DNA of 34,224 nucleotides, taken from positions 1-34,224 of the forward strand of contig JAFTKL010000071.1 of the NCBI GenBank assembly GCA_017453285.1, written 5' to 3'. Positions 15,877 through 24,044 of this stretch are shown in pieces. The position numbers and the translations under genes are program-made. Each line of letters opens with the position of its first letter. Position 1 is the stretch's first letter. The notes under the pieces were generated by a model. That model did not search any database. It had not been told where the DNA came from and worked only from the letters and a program-made list of their open reading frames with translations. This DNA comes from Clostridia bacterium (GTDB taxonomy: Bacteria > Bacillota > Clostridia > Oscillospirales > CAG-272).

Positions 15877-15894
15877 TGTGACACGAATGTCACA
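15877..15894. promoter_or_regulatory. 18-bp inverted repeat in the divergent spacer before spoIIIAA
   Basis: TGTGACA-cgaa-TGTCACA is perfect over 7-base arms. It lies in the 279-base AT-rich spacer between the divergent propeller-like gene and spoIIIAA, about 75 bases before the latter. It looks like a regulator binding site; the half-sites resemble Crp/Fnr boxes but the spacing is 8 instead of 6. A weaker GACAC/GTGTC pair lies near 15825-15845. Confidence 0.4.
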
Positions 15895-15911
15895 GTAAAA
15901 ATATGGTAATA

Positions 15912-15940
15912 AACAAACAAGCTGCCGCATATGCTTTTAC
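15912..15940 (+). promoter_or_regulatory. Possible sigma-E-type promoter for spoIIIA
   Basis: GTAATA followed after about 16 bases by CATATGCTT loosely fits the sigma-E pattern (-35 ATA core, -10 CATA--T). spoIIIA is sigma-E-dependent in Bacillus, and sigE is present in this window. The match is weak, so this is a candidate only. Confidence 0.25.
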
Positions 15941-15967
15941 CAAAGAAAAGCAAAGCGAGGGACGAGT

Positions 15968-16993
15968 ATGGCAACGGTGATAACGAGTGGTACGAGAGGT
16001 GAGATCTTTTCACATTCAGCTTGTGAGGAGAGCGCGCTTTTGCGCGTTCTCGGGCTTTTTCCGTCTGCGCTCGCTGACGAGATCCTGCACGCGCTTGACT
16101 ACGAGAAACGACGGGGGAGATGCATCCCCGAGGAGATCAGGCTGAGGGCGGACAAACGTGTCTACCTGACTCTCGGCACTCGCGAGGGAAAGCGAAATCT
16201 TCCGCTCTCTTTCCTTTTGCCAAAGGACGAGCTTGCGCTGATATTTGAAAAAATGTGCGGCGGCTCGCTGTACGCGTACGGCGAGAGCATACTGCGCGGT
16301 GCGATATCGCTTGGTGGCGGCGTGCGCGTGGGAATATGCGGCAGAGCCTCGCTCGAGGGTGGTCGGATACGAGGGGTTTATGATATATCCTCGCTCAACG
16401 TAAGGCTTCCGTCCTACGTCTGCCGTATGGAGCGCAGACTCTTCGATGCGGTGGCGGATGCGGTAAGGAAGGGGGGCGGAGTAATGATATATTCGCCGCC
16501 CGGAGAGGGAAAAACTACGCTTTTGCGCTCGCTCTGTGCGTATTTGTCGTCGGGTGAGCGCGCTATGCGCGTATCGGTCGTCGATAGCAGGGACGAGCTT
16601 GGAAATCTGCCGCATCCGAGTGAACATTCGGTAGACATCCTTACCGGATACCCGAAGGCAGAGGCGATATTGATGGCGACCGCATTTATGAATCCCGAGG
16701 TCATCTTTTGCGACGAGATCGGTACTCTTGACGAGGCGCGTGCAATACTTGAGGCGCAGAATTGCGGAGTGCCGCTCGTCGCAACTGCGCACGGTGAGAA
16801 CCTTGAGAGTCTTTTGCGCCGCCCGCAGATACACATTTTGCACGAGTCTCGCATTTTTTTACTCTACGTTGGAATAAGGATATCGGGCGATGGATTTGAC
16901 TACGTGATAAACACGCATAAGGAGGGCGAGCGTGCTATTGAAGATCATCGGAATAATTCTGATACTTCTCTCTGCGGCAGCCATAGGGCGTGA
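15968..16993 (+). CDS. spoIIIAA: Stage III sporulation protein AA (ATPase)
   Basis: The cytoplasmic secretion-type ATPase of the mother-cell channel (feeding tube) that links mother cell and forespore after engulfment. The Walker A motif is SPPGEGKTTLL (about 176-186), Walker B is EVIFCDEIG (about 244-252), and ATAHGENL follows. The N-terminal block with IRLRADKRVYL and GGGVRVGICGRA is typical. At 341 residues it runs a little past the core family: its last 62 bases overlap spoIIIAB in another frame. The ATG at 15968 follows a modest GAGGGA site. Confidence 0.94.
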   Translation: MATVITSGTRGEIFSHSACEESALLRVLGLFPSALADEILHALDYEKRRGRCIPEEIRLRADKRVYLTLGTREGKRNLPLSFLLPKDELALIFEKMCGGSLYAYGESILRGAISLGGGVRVGICGRASLEGGRIRGVYDISSLNVRLPSYVCRMERRLFDAVADAVRKGGGVMIYSPPGEGKTTLLRSLCAYLSSGERAMRVSVVDSRDELGNLPHPSEHSVDILTGYPKAEAILMATAFMNPEVIFCDEIGTLDEARAILEAQNCGVPLVATAHGENLESLLRRPQIHILHESRIFLLYVGIRISGDGFDYVINTHKEGERAIEDHRNNSDTSLCGSHRA

Positions 16994-17408
16994 GCTCAGA
17001 GGCGCGCTTGACCGTGAACTTGGTTTTGCGACGGCGCGAGTGTCTCTCCTTAGTTACACGCGGCAGATGATAGAAAACTTCAATGCAAGCGGTGAGGAGA
17101 TACTGCGCTCCTGCTCGACGGAGCTTCTTTTGGAGTGCGGTTACATAGGTGATCGTGCGCCCAAAAGCTTTTCGGAGCTTGCAGATGCTTGCGAGATGGG
17201 CGACGGAGAGAGTGCGCGGATATTTGGCGAGTTCTGTCGGGGCTTTGGCAAAAGCTACAGAAACGAGCAGTTAAGACACTGCGAGCATTATCTTGCTTTA
17301 CTGACAGAACGTGCCGACAGACTTCGTCAAGAGACAGCGTCAAGGAAAAAGATCGTGCTTGTATCTGCTGTTTCGTGCGGATTGATGCTCGCGATACTGT
17401 TCATATGA
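16932..17408 (+). CDS. spoIIIAB: Stage III sporulation protein AB
   Basis: A mother-cell membrane protein of the SpoIIIA channel that resembles type II secretion GspF proteins. A helix at about residues 1-18 and a C-terminal helix at about 140-157 flank a helical middle containing ELRGALDRELGF and HCEHYLALLTERADRLRQ. The start is GTG at 16932 with AAGGAGG 6 bases upstream, lying inside spoIIIAA. The length of 158 is close to the usual size (about 170). Confidence 0.9.
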   Translation: MLLKIIGIILILLSAAAIGRELRGALDRELGFATARVSLLSYTRQMIENFNASGEEILRSCSTELLLECGYIGDRAPKSFSELADACEMGDGESARIFGEFCRGFGKSYRNEQLRHCEHYLALLTERADRLRQETASRKKIVLVSAVSCGLMLAILFI

Positions 17409-17451
17409 TGCAAAGAAATTGAAAGACAGAACCGAAAAGGACGGTGACGGG

Positions 17452-17646
17452 GTGGAAATTGGACTTGTACTTAAAATAGCGGGTGTGGGAATGCTCGTTG
17501 CAATAATATCGACCGTGCTCTCGAAGGCGGGACGGGACGAGCAAGCGATGCTCGTGACGGTCGGAGGAATACTTGTTGTAATGCTGATGCTGATCGAGGA
17601 GATAGGAGTACTGCTCGAGACGGTGCAGAGCGTGTTCGGACTCTGA
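17452..17646 (+). CDS. spoIIIAC: Stage III sporulation protein AC
   Basis: A 64-residue protein with two membrane helices, part of the SpoIIIA channel. The sequence VEIGLVLKIAGVGMLVAI and the conserved SKAGRDEQAMLVTVGGI are typical. GTG at 17452 is chosen because it gives the usual family start and length; an upstream TTG at 17419 would add 11 polar residues. A weak AAAGG site lies upstream. Confidence 0.88.
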   Translation: MEIGLVLKIAGVGMLVAIISTVLSKAGRDEQAMLVTVGGILVVMLMLIEEIGVLLETVQSVFGL

Positions 17647-17647
17647 T

Positions 17648-18067
17648 ATGGACGCTTTTGCTCTGTTGATGAAGGTCTGCGGTGTCTCACTGCTCGGATG
17701 TGTGTGCCTCTGCATTTTTGGCAGACTTGCATCGGGCTTTTCCGCGCTTCTTCGTATCGGTGTCGCGCTTGCGGTGTTCGGCGCGGTCGTCTATATGCTC
17801 TCACAGAGTATCAAGGATATATTTGCACTCGGGAGCGAGCTTGTCGGTAACGCAATAGCAAGCGAGACGCTCGTGCTTATGCTTAAGGCACTCGGGATGG
17901 CACTTGTATCAAAGCTCTGCGCTGACGTCTGTCGCGACTCTGGGGAGACTGCACTTGCGGGCGGAGTAGAAAGTGCAGGGAGAATAGCAATATTGGTGCT
18001 GAGCCTTCCGACTTTTGCCAAGATCCTCGCGCTTGTCGGTGAGATGCTCGGTTATGCAAGGAACTGA
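17648..18067 (+). CDS. spoIIIAD: Stage III sporulation protein AD
   Basis: A 139-residue membrane protein of the SpoIIIA complex with about four hydrophobic segments. The stretch ALGMALVSKLCADVCRDSGE and the following ALAGGVESAGRIAIL are highly conserved in the family. It starts 1 base after the spoIIIAC stop, so the pair is translationally coupled. Its end lies just before the spoIIIAE start. Confidence 0.92.
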   Translation: MDAFALLMKVCGVSLLGCVCLCIFGRLASGFSALLRIGVALAVFGAVVYMLSQSIKDIFALGSELVGNAIASETLVLMLKALGMALVSKLCADVCRDSGETALAGGVESAGRIAILVLSLPTFAKILALVGEMLGYARN

Positions 18068-18089
18068 AAAGAAAGGATGTGCTTCTCGG

Positions 18090-19214
18090 ATGCGTGCGAT
18101 ATATGTTTTGCTTGTGCTGATCTTTATTTTGCCGTTCTTTTTTATCGACGTGAGCGGCGTGACGGTTGAGAGTGAGCTTTGGGAAAATTTCGTAAGCTCC
18201 TTGCCGGATGGCGCGACCGACGGATTTGAGGACGGCGCGTTTGATGACGAGGGAAGCCTTGCTGAGAGCGTTTCGCAAATGAGCAGCGCGCGTTACGTAA
18301 TCGGGCGGATACTTGACTGCATAGGTCTTGAGCTTCGCGGCGCGCTGACGCTTTTTTGCTCGCTCTGCGCTCTGCTGACTCTGAATGCCGCACTCGGTGG
18401 CGCATCTGGTGCTTTCCTCGGCAGAGATCTCGGCGGTGCGGTGAGATTTTGCTCGGCGGGCGCGATATTCTCAAGTGTGATATATTCACAGTACGGGCAT
18501 TTTGAGAGCATAGAGATATTTTTCGACTCTCTCGGCTCTCTGATGCGTGCGATGATACCGATGGGCGCAAGTCTGTGGGCGATGGGCGGAAATATCGTGA
18601 GCGCAAGCAGTGGTAGTGCCACGCTATACATTATGCTTGGAGTCAGCGAGGGACTCTTTCGTACGACGGTCACACCCGTCTGCTCGGTGATGAGTGTGCT
18701 CAACCTCTGCGATGCGCTTTCCGACGAGATGCGGACGGGTAGGATGCTCGGGGCAATACGCAAGATCTACAGCTTTTTTCTGTGCTCGGTGATGACTTTG
18801 CTGATCTCCTGCCTTGCCGCGCAGACCGCGCTCTCAGCTTCGGCCGATGGAGTAGCGGCGCGGACGGCGAGACTCGTCAGCGGAAGCTTCATTCCGATCC
18901 TTGGTGGGAGCGTTGGCGAGACTCTGCGCACGGTCGCGAGTGGGGTAGGGTACTTAAAAAACGTCTTCGGCATCGGAGGGATACTTATGATCTTCTCGCT
19001 TCTGCTTCCCGTGTGTGTCTCGACTCTGCTATACCGAGTGGTGTTTTTAGCTGCGGGCGGAATTGCCGATATGCTCGGGCTTGCGAGCGAGGCGAGACTG
19101 CTTGACGGACTCGGCGAGGTTTACGGAACGATGCTCGCAGTGGTGACGAGTGTTTCGGTGATGTTCGTGCTCTCACTCTGCATCTTTATGCAATCTGTGG
19201 TGGCGGTGGAGTGA
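18090..19214 (+). CDS. spoIIIAE: Stage III sporulation protein AE
   Basis: A polytopic membrane protein of the mother-cell side of the SpoIIIA channel. The first about 25 residues are a signal-like helix (RAIYVLLVLIFILPFFF), followed by an exported loop and about seven membrane helices. Family residues such as the ALSASADGVAARTARLVSG block and SFIPILGGSVGET are clear. The 374-residue start at 18090 is chosen because it opens the signal sequence; longer readings run into spoIIIAD. AAAGGA lies 12 bases upstream, a rather long spacing. Confidence 0.9.
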   Translation: MRAIYVLLVLIFILPFFFIDVSGVTVESELWENFVSSLPDGATDGFEDGAFDDEGSLAESVSQMSSARYVIGRILDCIGLELRGALTLFCSLCALLTLNAALGGASGAFLGRDLGGAVRFCSAGAIFSSVIYSQYGHFESIEIFFDSLGSLMRAMIPMGASLWAMGGNIVSASSGSATLYIMLGVSEGLFRTTVTPVCSVMSVLNLCDALSDEMRTGRMLGAIRKIYSFFLCSVMTLLISCLAAQTALSASADGVAARTARLVSGSFIPILGGSVGETLRTVASGVGYLKNVFGIGGILMIFSLLLPVCVSTLLYRVVFLAAGGIADMLGLASEARLLDGLGEVYGTMLAVVTSVSVMFVLSLCIFMQSVVAVE

Positions 19215-19696
19215 TGAGTGAATATTTTCTTGGAATAGCGCTCACCGTGCTTATCGGCGGACTTGTGCTCTCGCTTTTGCCCGATGTGAGCGCAAAACCG
19301 TATCTGCGGCTTCTCTGCGGAGGTGCGATAGTGCTGAGCATACTCTCGCCGCTTGTGTCATTTGTGAGTGATGAAACTTTCTCGGACAACCTGCTTTCAT
19401 TGTTTGAGATGGATGAAGTTGAAGGACAAAACTATGCGGAAATTTACAATAATTCGCTTGTATCTGCGGGAGCGGAATTTGCATCGGATAAGCTGAAAAG
19501 CGAGATAAAACAAGAACTTTCGATAGATAATAATGCTTTTGATATATCCGTAATTGTAAAGAGCAGCGGTGACGAAATTTACATAGAACGCGTCGAGGTG
19601 ATAATTCACCCGTCGGGGCTCTCGTTGAACCCTCACGCGATAGAAAAATACGTTTCGGACAGACTCGGATGTGAATGTGTTATAATATACGAGTAA
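19214..19696 (+). CDS. spoIIIAF: Stage III sporulation protein AF
   Basis: A 160-residue SpoIIIA component with two N-terminal membrane helices (about 3-22 and 30-50) and a mother-cell/intermembrane domain of alpha/beta ring-building type. The ATG at 19214 overlaps the spoIIIAE stop (TGATG), preferred over GTG 3 bases earlier. Assignment rests on topology, the operon slot between AE and AG, and the C-terminal pattern IEKYVSDRLGCECVIIYE. A 64-base AT-rich gap follows before spoIIIAG, with nothing recognisable in it. Confidence 0.85.
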   Translation: MSEYFLGIALTVLIGGLVLSLLPDVSAKPYLRLLCGGAIVLSILSPLVSFVSDETFSDNLLSLFEMDEVEGQNYAEIYNNSLVSAGAEFASDKLKSEIKQELSIDNNAFDISVIVKSSGDEIYIERVEVIIHPSGLSLNPHAIEKYVSDRLGCECVIIYE

Positions 19697-19760
19697 TGCG
19701 TAAAAATACAATAAAATATTTTAAAAATCTACAAATATCAACAAAAAGCGTGATAAAATA

Positions 19761-20258
19761 ATGACGAAAAATACAATTATCCCGATAACTCAAAAAAAGA
19801 AAACTCTTTTGCTTCTTCTGCTTGCTCTTCTTGGTATCCTGCTTATGCTTTTGTCAAGATGCGGCGAGGATAAAGCAGGCGCGCAGACACAAAACGAGCC
19901 GTCTGCGCTCGATCCTGCGCTCTATGCCGAGCAGATCGAAGAGAAGGTCGAAGCTCTCTGCAATAAAATAGACGGTGTGAGCTCGGCGCACGCGGTGGTC
20001 ACGCTCAAGGGCGGTTATCGCGCGATCTACGCGACCGATGCGCAGTACGGCTCGAGCGTCAACAAGAGCGAGACCGTGCTTATTGGTAGTGGAAGCTCAG
20101 AAAAAGCTCTGCTCATAGGCTACGAGAACCCCGAGATCGCGGGCATCGGCATCGTTTGCTCGGGCGGTGACGACGCGTACGTGCGAGCCGAGATAATCTC
20201 GATGATAAGCGCGGCTTTTGACCTCGGCAGCAACAAAATTTTCGTCTCGGGCACGTGA
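19761..20258 (+). CDS. spoIIIAG: Stage III sporulation protein AG
   Basis: The ring-forming protein of the intermembrane channel. A basic N-terminus and a transmembrane helix (about 15-34) precede a ring-building domain with VEALCNKIDGVSSAHAVVTL, then GYENPEIAGIGIVCSGGDDA. The 165-residue form is somewhat shorter than the Bacillus protein (about 229), as in many Clostridia. The ribosome-binding site is weak. It overlaps the reading frame leading into spoIIIAH only before that gene's likely start. Confidence 0.9.
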   Translation: MTKNTIIPITQKKKTLLLLLLALLGILLMLLSRCGEDKAGAQTQNEPSALDPALYAEQIEEKVEALCNKIDGVSSAHAVVTLKGGYRAIYATDAQYGSSVNKSETVLIGSGSSEKALLIGYENPEIAGIGIVCSGGDDAYVRAEIISMISAAFDLGSNKIFVSGT

Positions 20259-20326
20259 GTGTCATATTCGCGACGGGCGACTCATATAGTGGTAGCGTAA
20301 ACAAAAAACTTTCGGAGGAAATTTTT

Positions 20327-20899
20327 ATGAAAATGGAAAATGCCAAGGGCAAGGTAGCTGAGTTTTTTAAGAAGATCGGGAAGAGAAATATCATCATCGC
20401 CGCTTCTTTCGCGGTAGTCGCGGTCGCTCTCGTGTTGGCGCTCGCACTCTTCGGCGGTGCTGACAAGGACGGATACGACTATTCCGAGGGTGTCGGCAAC
20501 ATCTCGGATGGCTCACAGTCGACGGGTGGCGCGACCGACAAGAACGATAGCGTTGATACCTATTTCTCGAGCGTTCAGCTCAACCGTCAGCGCAGTCGCG
20601 ACGAGGCTCTCGAGGTGCTTCAGAGCGTAGTTGACAACGATTCCGCGACCGAGACCGCAAAGAACGAGGCACTTGCCGAGATCAACAAGCTGGCAAAGGT
20701 GATGGAGACCGAGGCTAACATCGAGACACTCATCGTTGCAAAGGGCTTTGCCGAGTGCGTTGCAGTCATCAGCGACGAGGGTGCGAGCATCGTCGTAAAG
20801 AGCGACGGACTTGCGGCGGCACAGATCTCGCAGATCAACGAGATCGTATACGAGCAGGCGGGTATAGATCCTGCGGATATAAAGATCATCCAGAGATAG
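20327..20899 (+). CDS. spoIIIAH: Stage III sporulation protein AH
   Basis: The mother-cell ring protein that binds forespore SpoIIQ across the intermembrane space. It has one membrane helix (about residues 24-45), a linker and the YscJ/FliF-like ring domain (AEINKLAKVMETEANIETL, then VAVISDEGASIVVKSDGL). The ATG at 20327 is chosen because TCGGAGGAA lies just upstream; an earlier frame start at 20255 lacks one. The 190-residue length is normal. It completes an intact eight-gene spoIIIA operon. Confidence 0.92.
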   Translation: MKMENAKGKVAEFFKKIGKRNIIIAASFAVVAVALVLALALFGGADKDGYDYSEGVGNISDGSQSTGGATDKNDSVDTYFSSVQLNRQRSRDEALEVLQSVVDNDSATETAKNEALAEINKLAKVMETEANIETLIVAKGFAECVAVISDEGASIVVKSDGLAAAQISQINEIVYEQAGIDPADIKIIQR

Positions 20900-20960
20900 T
20901 GTCGCGCTCTCCTCTGCGAGCATATCCTTTAGTGGATAGCTTATACAGGAGGACAGAATT

Positions 20961-22058
20961 ATGAGTGACGAACACGTAAAAACTTTGGCGCGCGAGCTTT
21001 TTGCCGCCGCCAACAGTGGAAAGGGCTTTTGCTCGTTTTACGGCGAGATATTCAGCCCCGAGCGCACCGAGCACCGCTATCTTATCAAGGGCGGACCGGG
21101 CACGGGCAAGAGCAGTCTGATGAAGCGCGTGGCAAGCGAGGCGGAGTCGCGCGGATACGGAGTGGAGTATTATAAATGCTCCTCGGATCACACCTCGCTC
21201 GACGCGATACTTATTGACGGCAGAGTCGCGCTGATCGACTCGACAGCGCCCCACGCGATAGAGCCCGAGATCGTCGGCGCGCGCGATGAGATAGTCGACC
21301 TCGGCATTTTTTGGAGCTCCGAGATGCTTCGGGCGCAGAAAGAGCGCATTGAAGAGCTCAGCAAGGAGAAATCGGCGAGGTACAGAGCGGCTTACAGATA
21401 TCTTGAGGCGGCAGAGGCACTTGACGCACATTCGCGCGAGACGGTCGCGCCCTACGTAAAAAGAGAAAAGCTGCGGCGCGCGGCTGAGCGGCTCGTCGCA
21501 ACTCTTCCTATGGGTGACGGATATCGCTATCGCACGGGGATCTGCTCCTCGATCGGTATGAAGGGCAGACAGAGACTTGACTTTTACGAGAGCACGGCAG
21601 AGAAGATATACGCCGTGCGCGACGCGATGTCGGTCGGCTCTCTTTTTCTCGCCGCCATCGCGGATGCAGCGGTGGAGAAGCGAGCGTCGATAGTCGTCTC
21701 CTATGACCCGATAGATCTGTCAAGCCCCGATGCAATACTCTTCGAGGACTCGCGCGTGGCGTTTATACTCTGCAGCTCTCAGGATGAGGAGTGCTTTGGC
21801 GACAAGCTTGCGGGCAGTGTGAATGCGAAACGCTTTCTCTCGCACGATATCAGCGGCGAGAAGGGAAGACGTGCGAAGGCAGAATACCGCTTTGACAGAC
21901 GCGAGCGCGAGGCTATGATCGACTCCGCCTGCGAACAGCTCTCGCTTGCGGGAAAGGCGCATTTCTCACTCGAGAAGATCTACGGCGAGAGTATGGATTT
22001 TGCCGCCCTCGAGAGATTTACCAAAAGCCTCGCGGTCGCTATCTGCGATTCTCTTTGA
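20961..22058 (+). CDS. P-loop ATPase of the PRK06851 type
   Basis: A 365-residue protein related to the clostridial/bacillar PRK06851 family, whose function is not known. The Walker A is LIKGGPGTGKSSLMK (about 41-55), followed by the family pattern YYKCSSDHTSLDAILI and VALIDSTAPHAIEPEIVGA. The family normally has two such halves. In the second half (about 190-365) the equivalent P-loop has eroded (IGMKGRQRLDF), but ASIVVSYDPIDLSSPDAILF is still recognisable. AGGAGG precedes the start. It follows spoIIIAH by 61 bases without a terminator, so a shared transcript with the sporulation operon is possible. Confidence 0.75.
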   Translation: MSDEHVKTLARELFAAANSGKGFCSFYGEIFSPERTEHRYLIKGGPGTGKSSLMKRVASEAESRGYGVEYYKCSSDHTSLDAILIDGRVALIDSTAPHAIEPEIVGARDEIVDLGIFWSSEMLRAQKERIEELSKEKSARYRAAYRYLEAAEALDAHSRETVAPYVKREKLRRAAERLVATLPMGDGYRYRTGICSSIGMKGRQRLDFYESTAEKIYAVRDAMSVGSLFLAAIADAAVEKRASIVVSYDPIDLSSPDAILFEDSRVAFILCSSQDEECFGDKLAGSVNAKRFLSHDISGEKGRRAKAEYRFDRREREAMIDSACEQLSLAGKAHFSLEKIYGESMDFAALERFTKSLAVAICDSL

Positions 22059-22100
22059 AAAGGACTCTGTTCGATGCCGTATAAAAACAAATAAAACAAA

Positions 22101-22134
22101 CCGCCGAGAGCAGTACGTGAGCTGCTCTCGGCGG
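22101..22134 (-). terminator. Terminator of the XRE regulator pair
   Basis: A perfect 13-bp GC-rich stem (22101-22113 with 22122-22134) around an 8-base loop lies just after the minus-strand gene ending at 22142. On the minus strand it is followed by T-rich sequence (TTTGTTTTATTTGTTTTT). It may also slow read-through from the ATPase gene on the other strand. Confidence 0.8.
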
Positions 22135-22141
22135 TGGTTCA

Positions 22142-22969
22142 TTATTCTTTAATAAATGGCGTATTTCTAAAATGCGATTGGAAACTATATGCTCCCTTAT
22201 AGCCAATCTCTCTTGCCATGATGAACAACGCGAGTAGTTTGTGGCTTGGCCTTGAATAATACAGCGTACGCTCTTCGCCGTTGATGGTAAGTTTCTGCTT
22301 CCACATTACCTTCAACAGTAGCAGATCCGCCAACACCGATTCTATTTTATTGCTCGGTATATCGCAGTCTCGCTGGAGAACCGCGCTCTCAAAAACGAAG
22401 TTCTCGTTTTTATGATACAAATAGATCAAAGCTTTCATTGTATCCGTATGAGACAGTGTAGCAAAGATTTTTTGCAGGTCTTCTTTATCATTCAGAAAAT
22501 GACCGTAGCCATCTTCCGGTTGCGGAAATACGGCAAAGAAAGGCTCTTTTCCGTTAGATACGATTGTAAATCCGTTATCATCAAGAATGTAGGATGCATT
22601 TTTCTGATTCTTGATTTCATTGGGATCGTACTTCTTTTCTATCTCCATACGGCAGTTAAACAAACCACGTTCAATCTGCCAACCGATATCACGCGCAACG
22701 TTAAATCGCTCTTTTGCATCGGTGTTATGAATCAATTTCACAATTCTCCCCGAAATATCCGCCATAGAAACAGAATTGTTTCCGAAAAGCTCGTCAAGAG
22801 ATACCTCAAGCTCGTTGGCAAGTGGCACAAGAAGTGCTCCGTCGGGATAGGTTTCACTCGTTTCCCACTTTGAAACCGCTTGTGCCGACACTCCAAGCTT
22901 TGTTGCAAGCTGCTCTTGTGTCAAATTCTTTTCAAGACGCAATCTTTTGATATTAGCTGATAAACTCAT
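22142..22969 (-). CDS. XRE-family transcriptional regulator with C-terminal sensor-like domain (second of pair)
   Basis: A 275-residue regulator. The N-terminal helix-turn-helix at about residues 4-58 is of the XRE/Cro type (NLTQEQLATKLGVSAQAVSKWE), followed by PLANELEVSLDELFG. The rest has no family I can name, but about 170-275 looks like a winged-helix segment (VLQRDCDIPSNKIESVLADLL). The upstream paralog supplies its ribosome-binding site: GGAGGT lies inside that gene's last codons, 8 bases before this ATG, so translation is coupled. Its target genes are unknown. Confidence 0.8.
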   Translation of the reverse strand: MSLSANIKRLRLEKNLTQEQLATKLGVSAQAVSKWETSETYPDGALLVPLANELEVSLDELFGNNSVSMADISGRIVKLIHNTDAKERFNVARDIGWQIERGLFNCRMEIEKKYDPNEIKNQKNASYILDDNGFTIVSNGKEPFFAVFPQPEDGYGHFLNDKEDLQKIFATLSHTDTMKALIYLYHKNENFVFESAVLQRDCDIPSNKIESVLADLLLLKVMWKQKLTINGEERTLYYSRPSHKLLALFIMAREIGYKGAYSFQSHFRNTPFIKE

Positions 22970-22970
22970 C

Positions 22971-23834
22971 TTACTTACCTCCGATCATTTTGCATCTTCC
23001 GTTGAAGTTATATTCGTAGGACTCTCTACCGCACATTCTTTCAAATGCCAAGGAAATCAAGGATAGAACAAGACCGTCACCGTGGCATTCATACACTCTC
23101 ACATCTCCTTCGGCAAGATGCGCTGTTACCCAATGGCAAGCTCCTACAGAGCAGAATTCATCGAGAATTTCAGAAACTCGTTCTTCCTTTACGCCCGTAT
23201 TCTTTGCAATATAGTCTGCCGTGAAGCTTTCAGAGCAAGCGGTGGAATGAATATAATAAAGAACGGACAAAGCATCTTCACTCGACAAGAATTTGAATAT
23301 CTTCACAATCTCTGCTTGCTTACTCGGATCGTTCATCCATGCAAAATCAGCTTTGTTGCGGAGCATCATTACCGCTACGTTTACGTTTTCGGAACTTGCG
23401 ACGAACTCAAAAAACTCATGAAGCGATATGTTAGAACGATAAAAATGCGATATCTCAAACGGAAAAACATTTTCTCTATCATATACATCATCACTATATT
23501 GAGAAACTGTTCCATACATAGCAGGAATAAGCGCTTTTACTGCTTCAAATGCTTTTAGTACAGATTCGCGTCGGTCAAGACCTTCAAACAAAGAACGTAT
23601 CTCTTCCGCCGTGCTTTGCTTTTTGTCCTCGGAAAGTCCGAGAAGCGTGTCAGTGGTGACGCCATAATATTTTGCGAGTTCTACAACCATAGGAAGATCG
23701 GGTGTCGAGGCACCATTCTCCCATTTGGAAACCGTTTTATTTGAAATAGATAGGCTTTGTGCCACATCCTCCTGTGTTACTCCTTTTGCGGTACGGAGCT
23801 CCACCAATTTTTCTGCAATATTACATTCGTACAT
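22971..23834 (-). CDS. XRE-family transcriptional regulator with C-terminal winged-helix-like domain (first of pair)
   Basis: A 287-residue paralog of the next gene. The N-terminal XRE helix-turn-helix includes VTQEDVAQSLSISNKTVSKWE, then VELAKYYGVTTDTLLGLSED. The C-terminal half holds a winged-helix-like segment (ADYIAKNTGVKEERVSEIL, 'SVGACHW'). The ATG at 23834 is chosen since AGAGGTG precedes it by 6 bases; a GTG 9 bases earlier lies in that site. A strong promoter (23881-23909) is just upstream. Autoregulation is likely for such pairs but not shown. Confidence 0.8.
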   Translation of the reverse strand: MYECNIAEKLVELRTAKGVTQEDVAQSLSISNKTVSKWENGASTPDLPMVVELAKYYGVTTDTLLGLSEDKKQSTAEEIRSLFEGLDRRESVLKAFEAVKALIPAMYGTVSQYSDDVYDRENVFPFEISHFYRSNISLHEFFEFVASSENVNVAVMMLRNKADFAWMNDPSKQAEIVKIFKFLSSEDALSVLYYIHSTACSESFTADYIAKNTGVKEERVSEILDEFCSVGACHWVTAHLAEGDVRVYECHGDGLVLSLISLAFERMCGRESYEYNFNGRCKMIGGK

Positions 23835-23880
23835 ATTTTTCACCTCTCGAAAAAATTCAAGTTCCGGAGCTTGTGACTAT

Positions 23881-23909
23881 ATTATACACGAAACCAACGG
23901 TAGAGTCAA
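23881..23909 (-). promoter_or_regulatory. Promoter for the XRE regulator pair
   Basis: On the minus strand, TTGACT (23909-23904), a 17-base spacer and TATAAT (23886-23881) lie about 47 bases before the first regulator. This is one of the best promoters in the window. Confidence 0.8.
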
Positions 23910-23958
23910 CAGAGTGATATTTTATTATTTCTCTGGAGCGGAGATTTATAGAGAGTCG

Positions 23959-23973
23959 AACAAACTGTTTGTT
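23959..23973. promoter_or_regulatory. 15-bp palindrome AACAAAC-t-GTTTGTT, candidate operator
   Basis: A perfect palindrome with 7-base arms about 50 bases upstream of the -35 of the XRE promoter. Cro/XRE proteins bind such short symmetric sites, so one of the two regulators may act here. This is inference from position only. Confidence 0.35.
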
Positions 23974-24010
23974 GAATTATAGCGTAAGTCTGCAACCTCA
24001 TAAATCGCAT

Positions 24011-24044
24011 AAAAAGAAGACGAAGAATATCAGCATTCTCCGTC
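24011..24044 (-). terminator. Terminator overlapping the ribF stop codon
   Basis: On the minus strand a 10-bp stem (24044-24035 with 24028-24019, one G-U pair) encloses a 6-base loop holding the stop TGA (24032-24030), and TTCTTTTT follows. The gene's last codons thus form the left arm. Confidence 0.7.
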
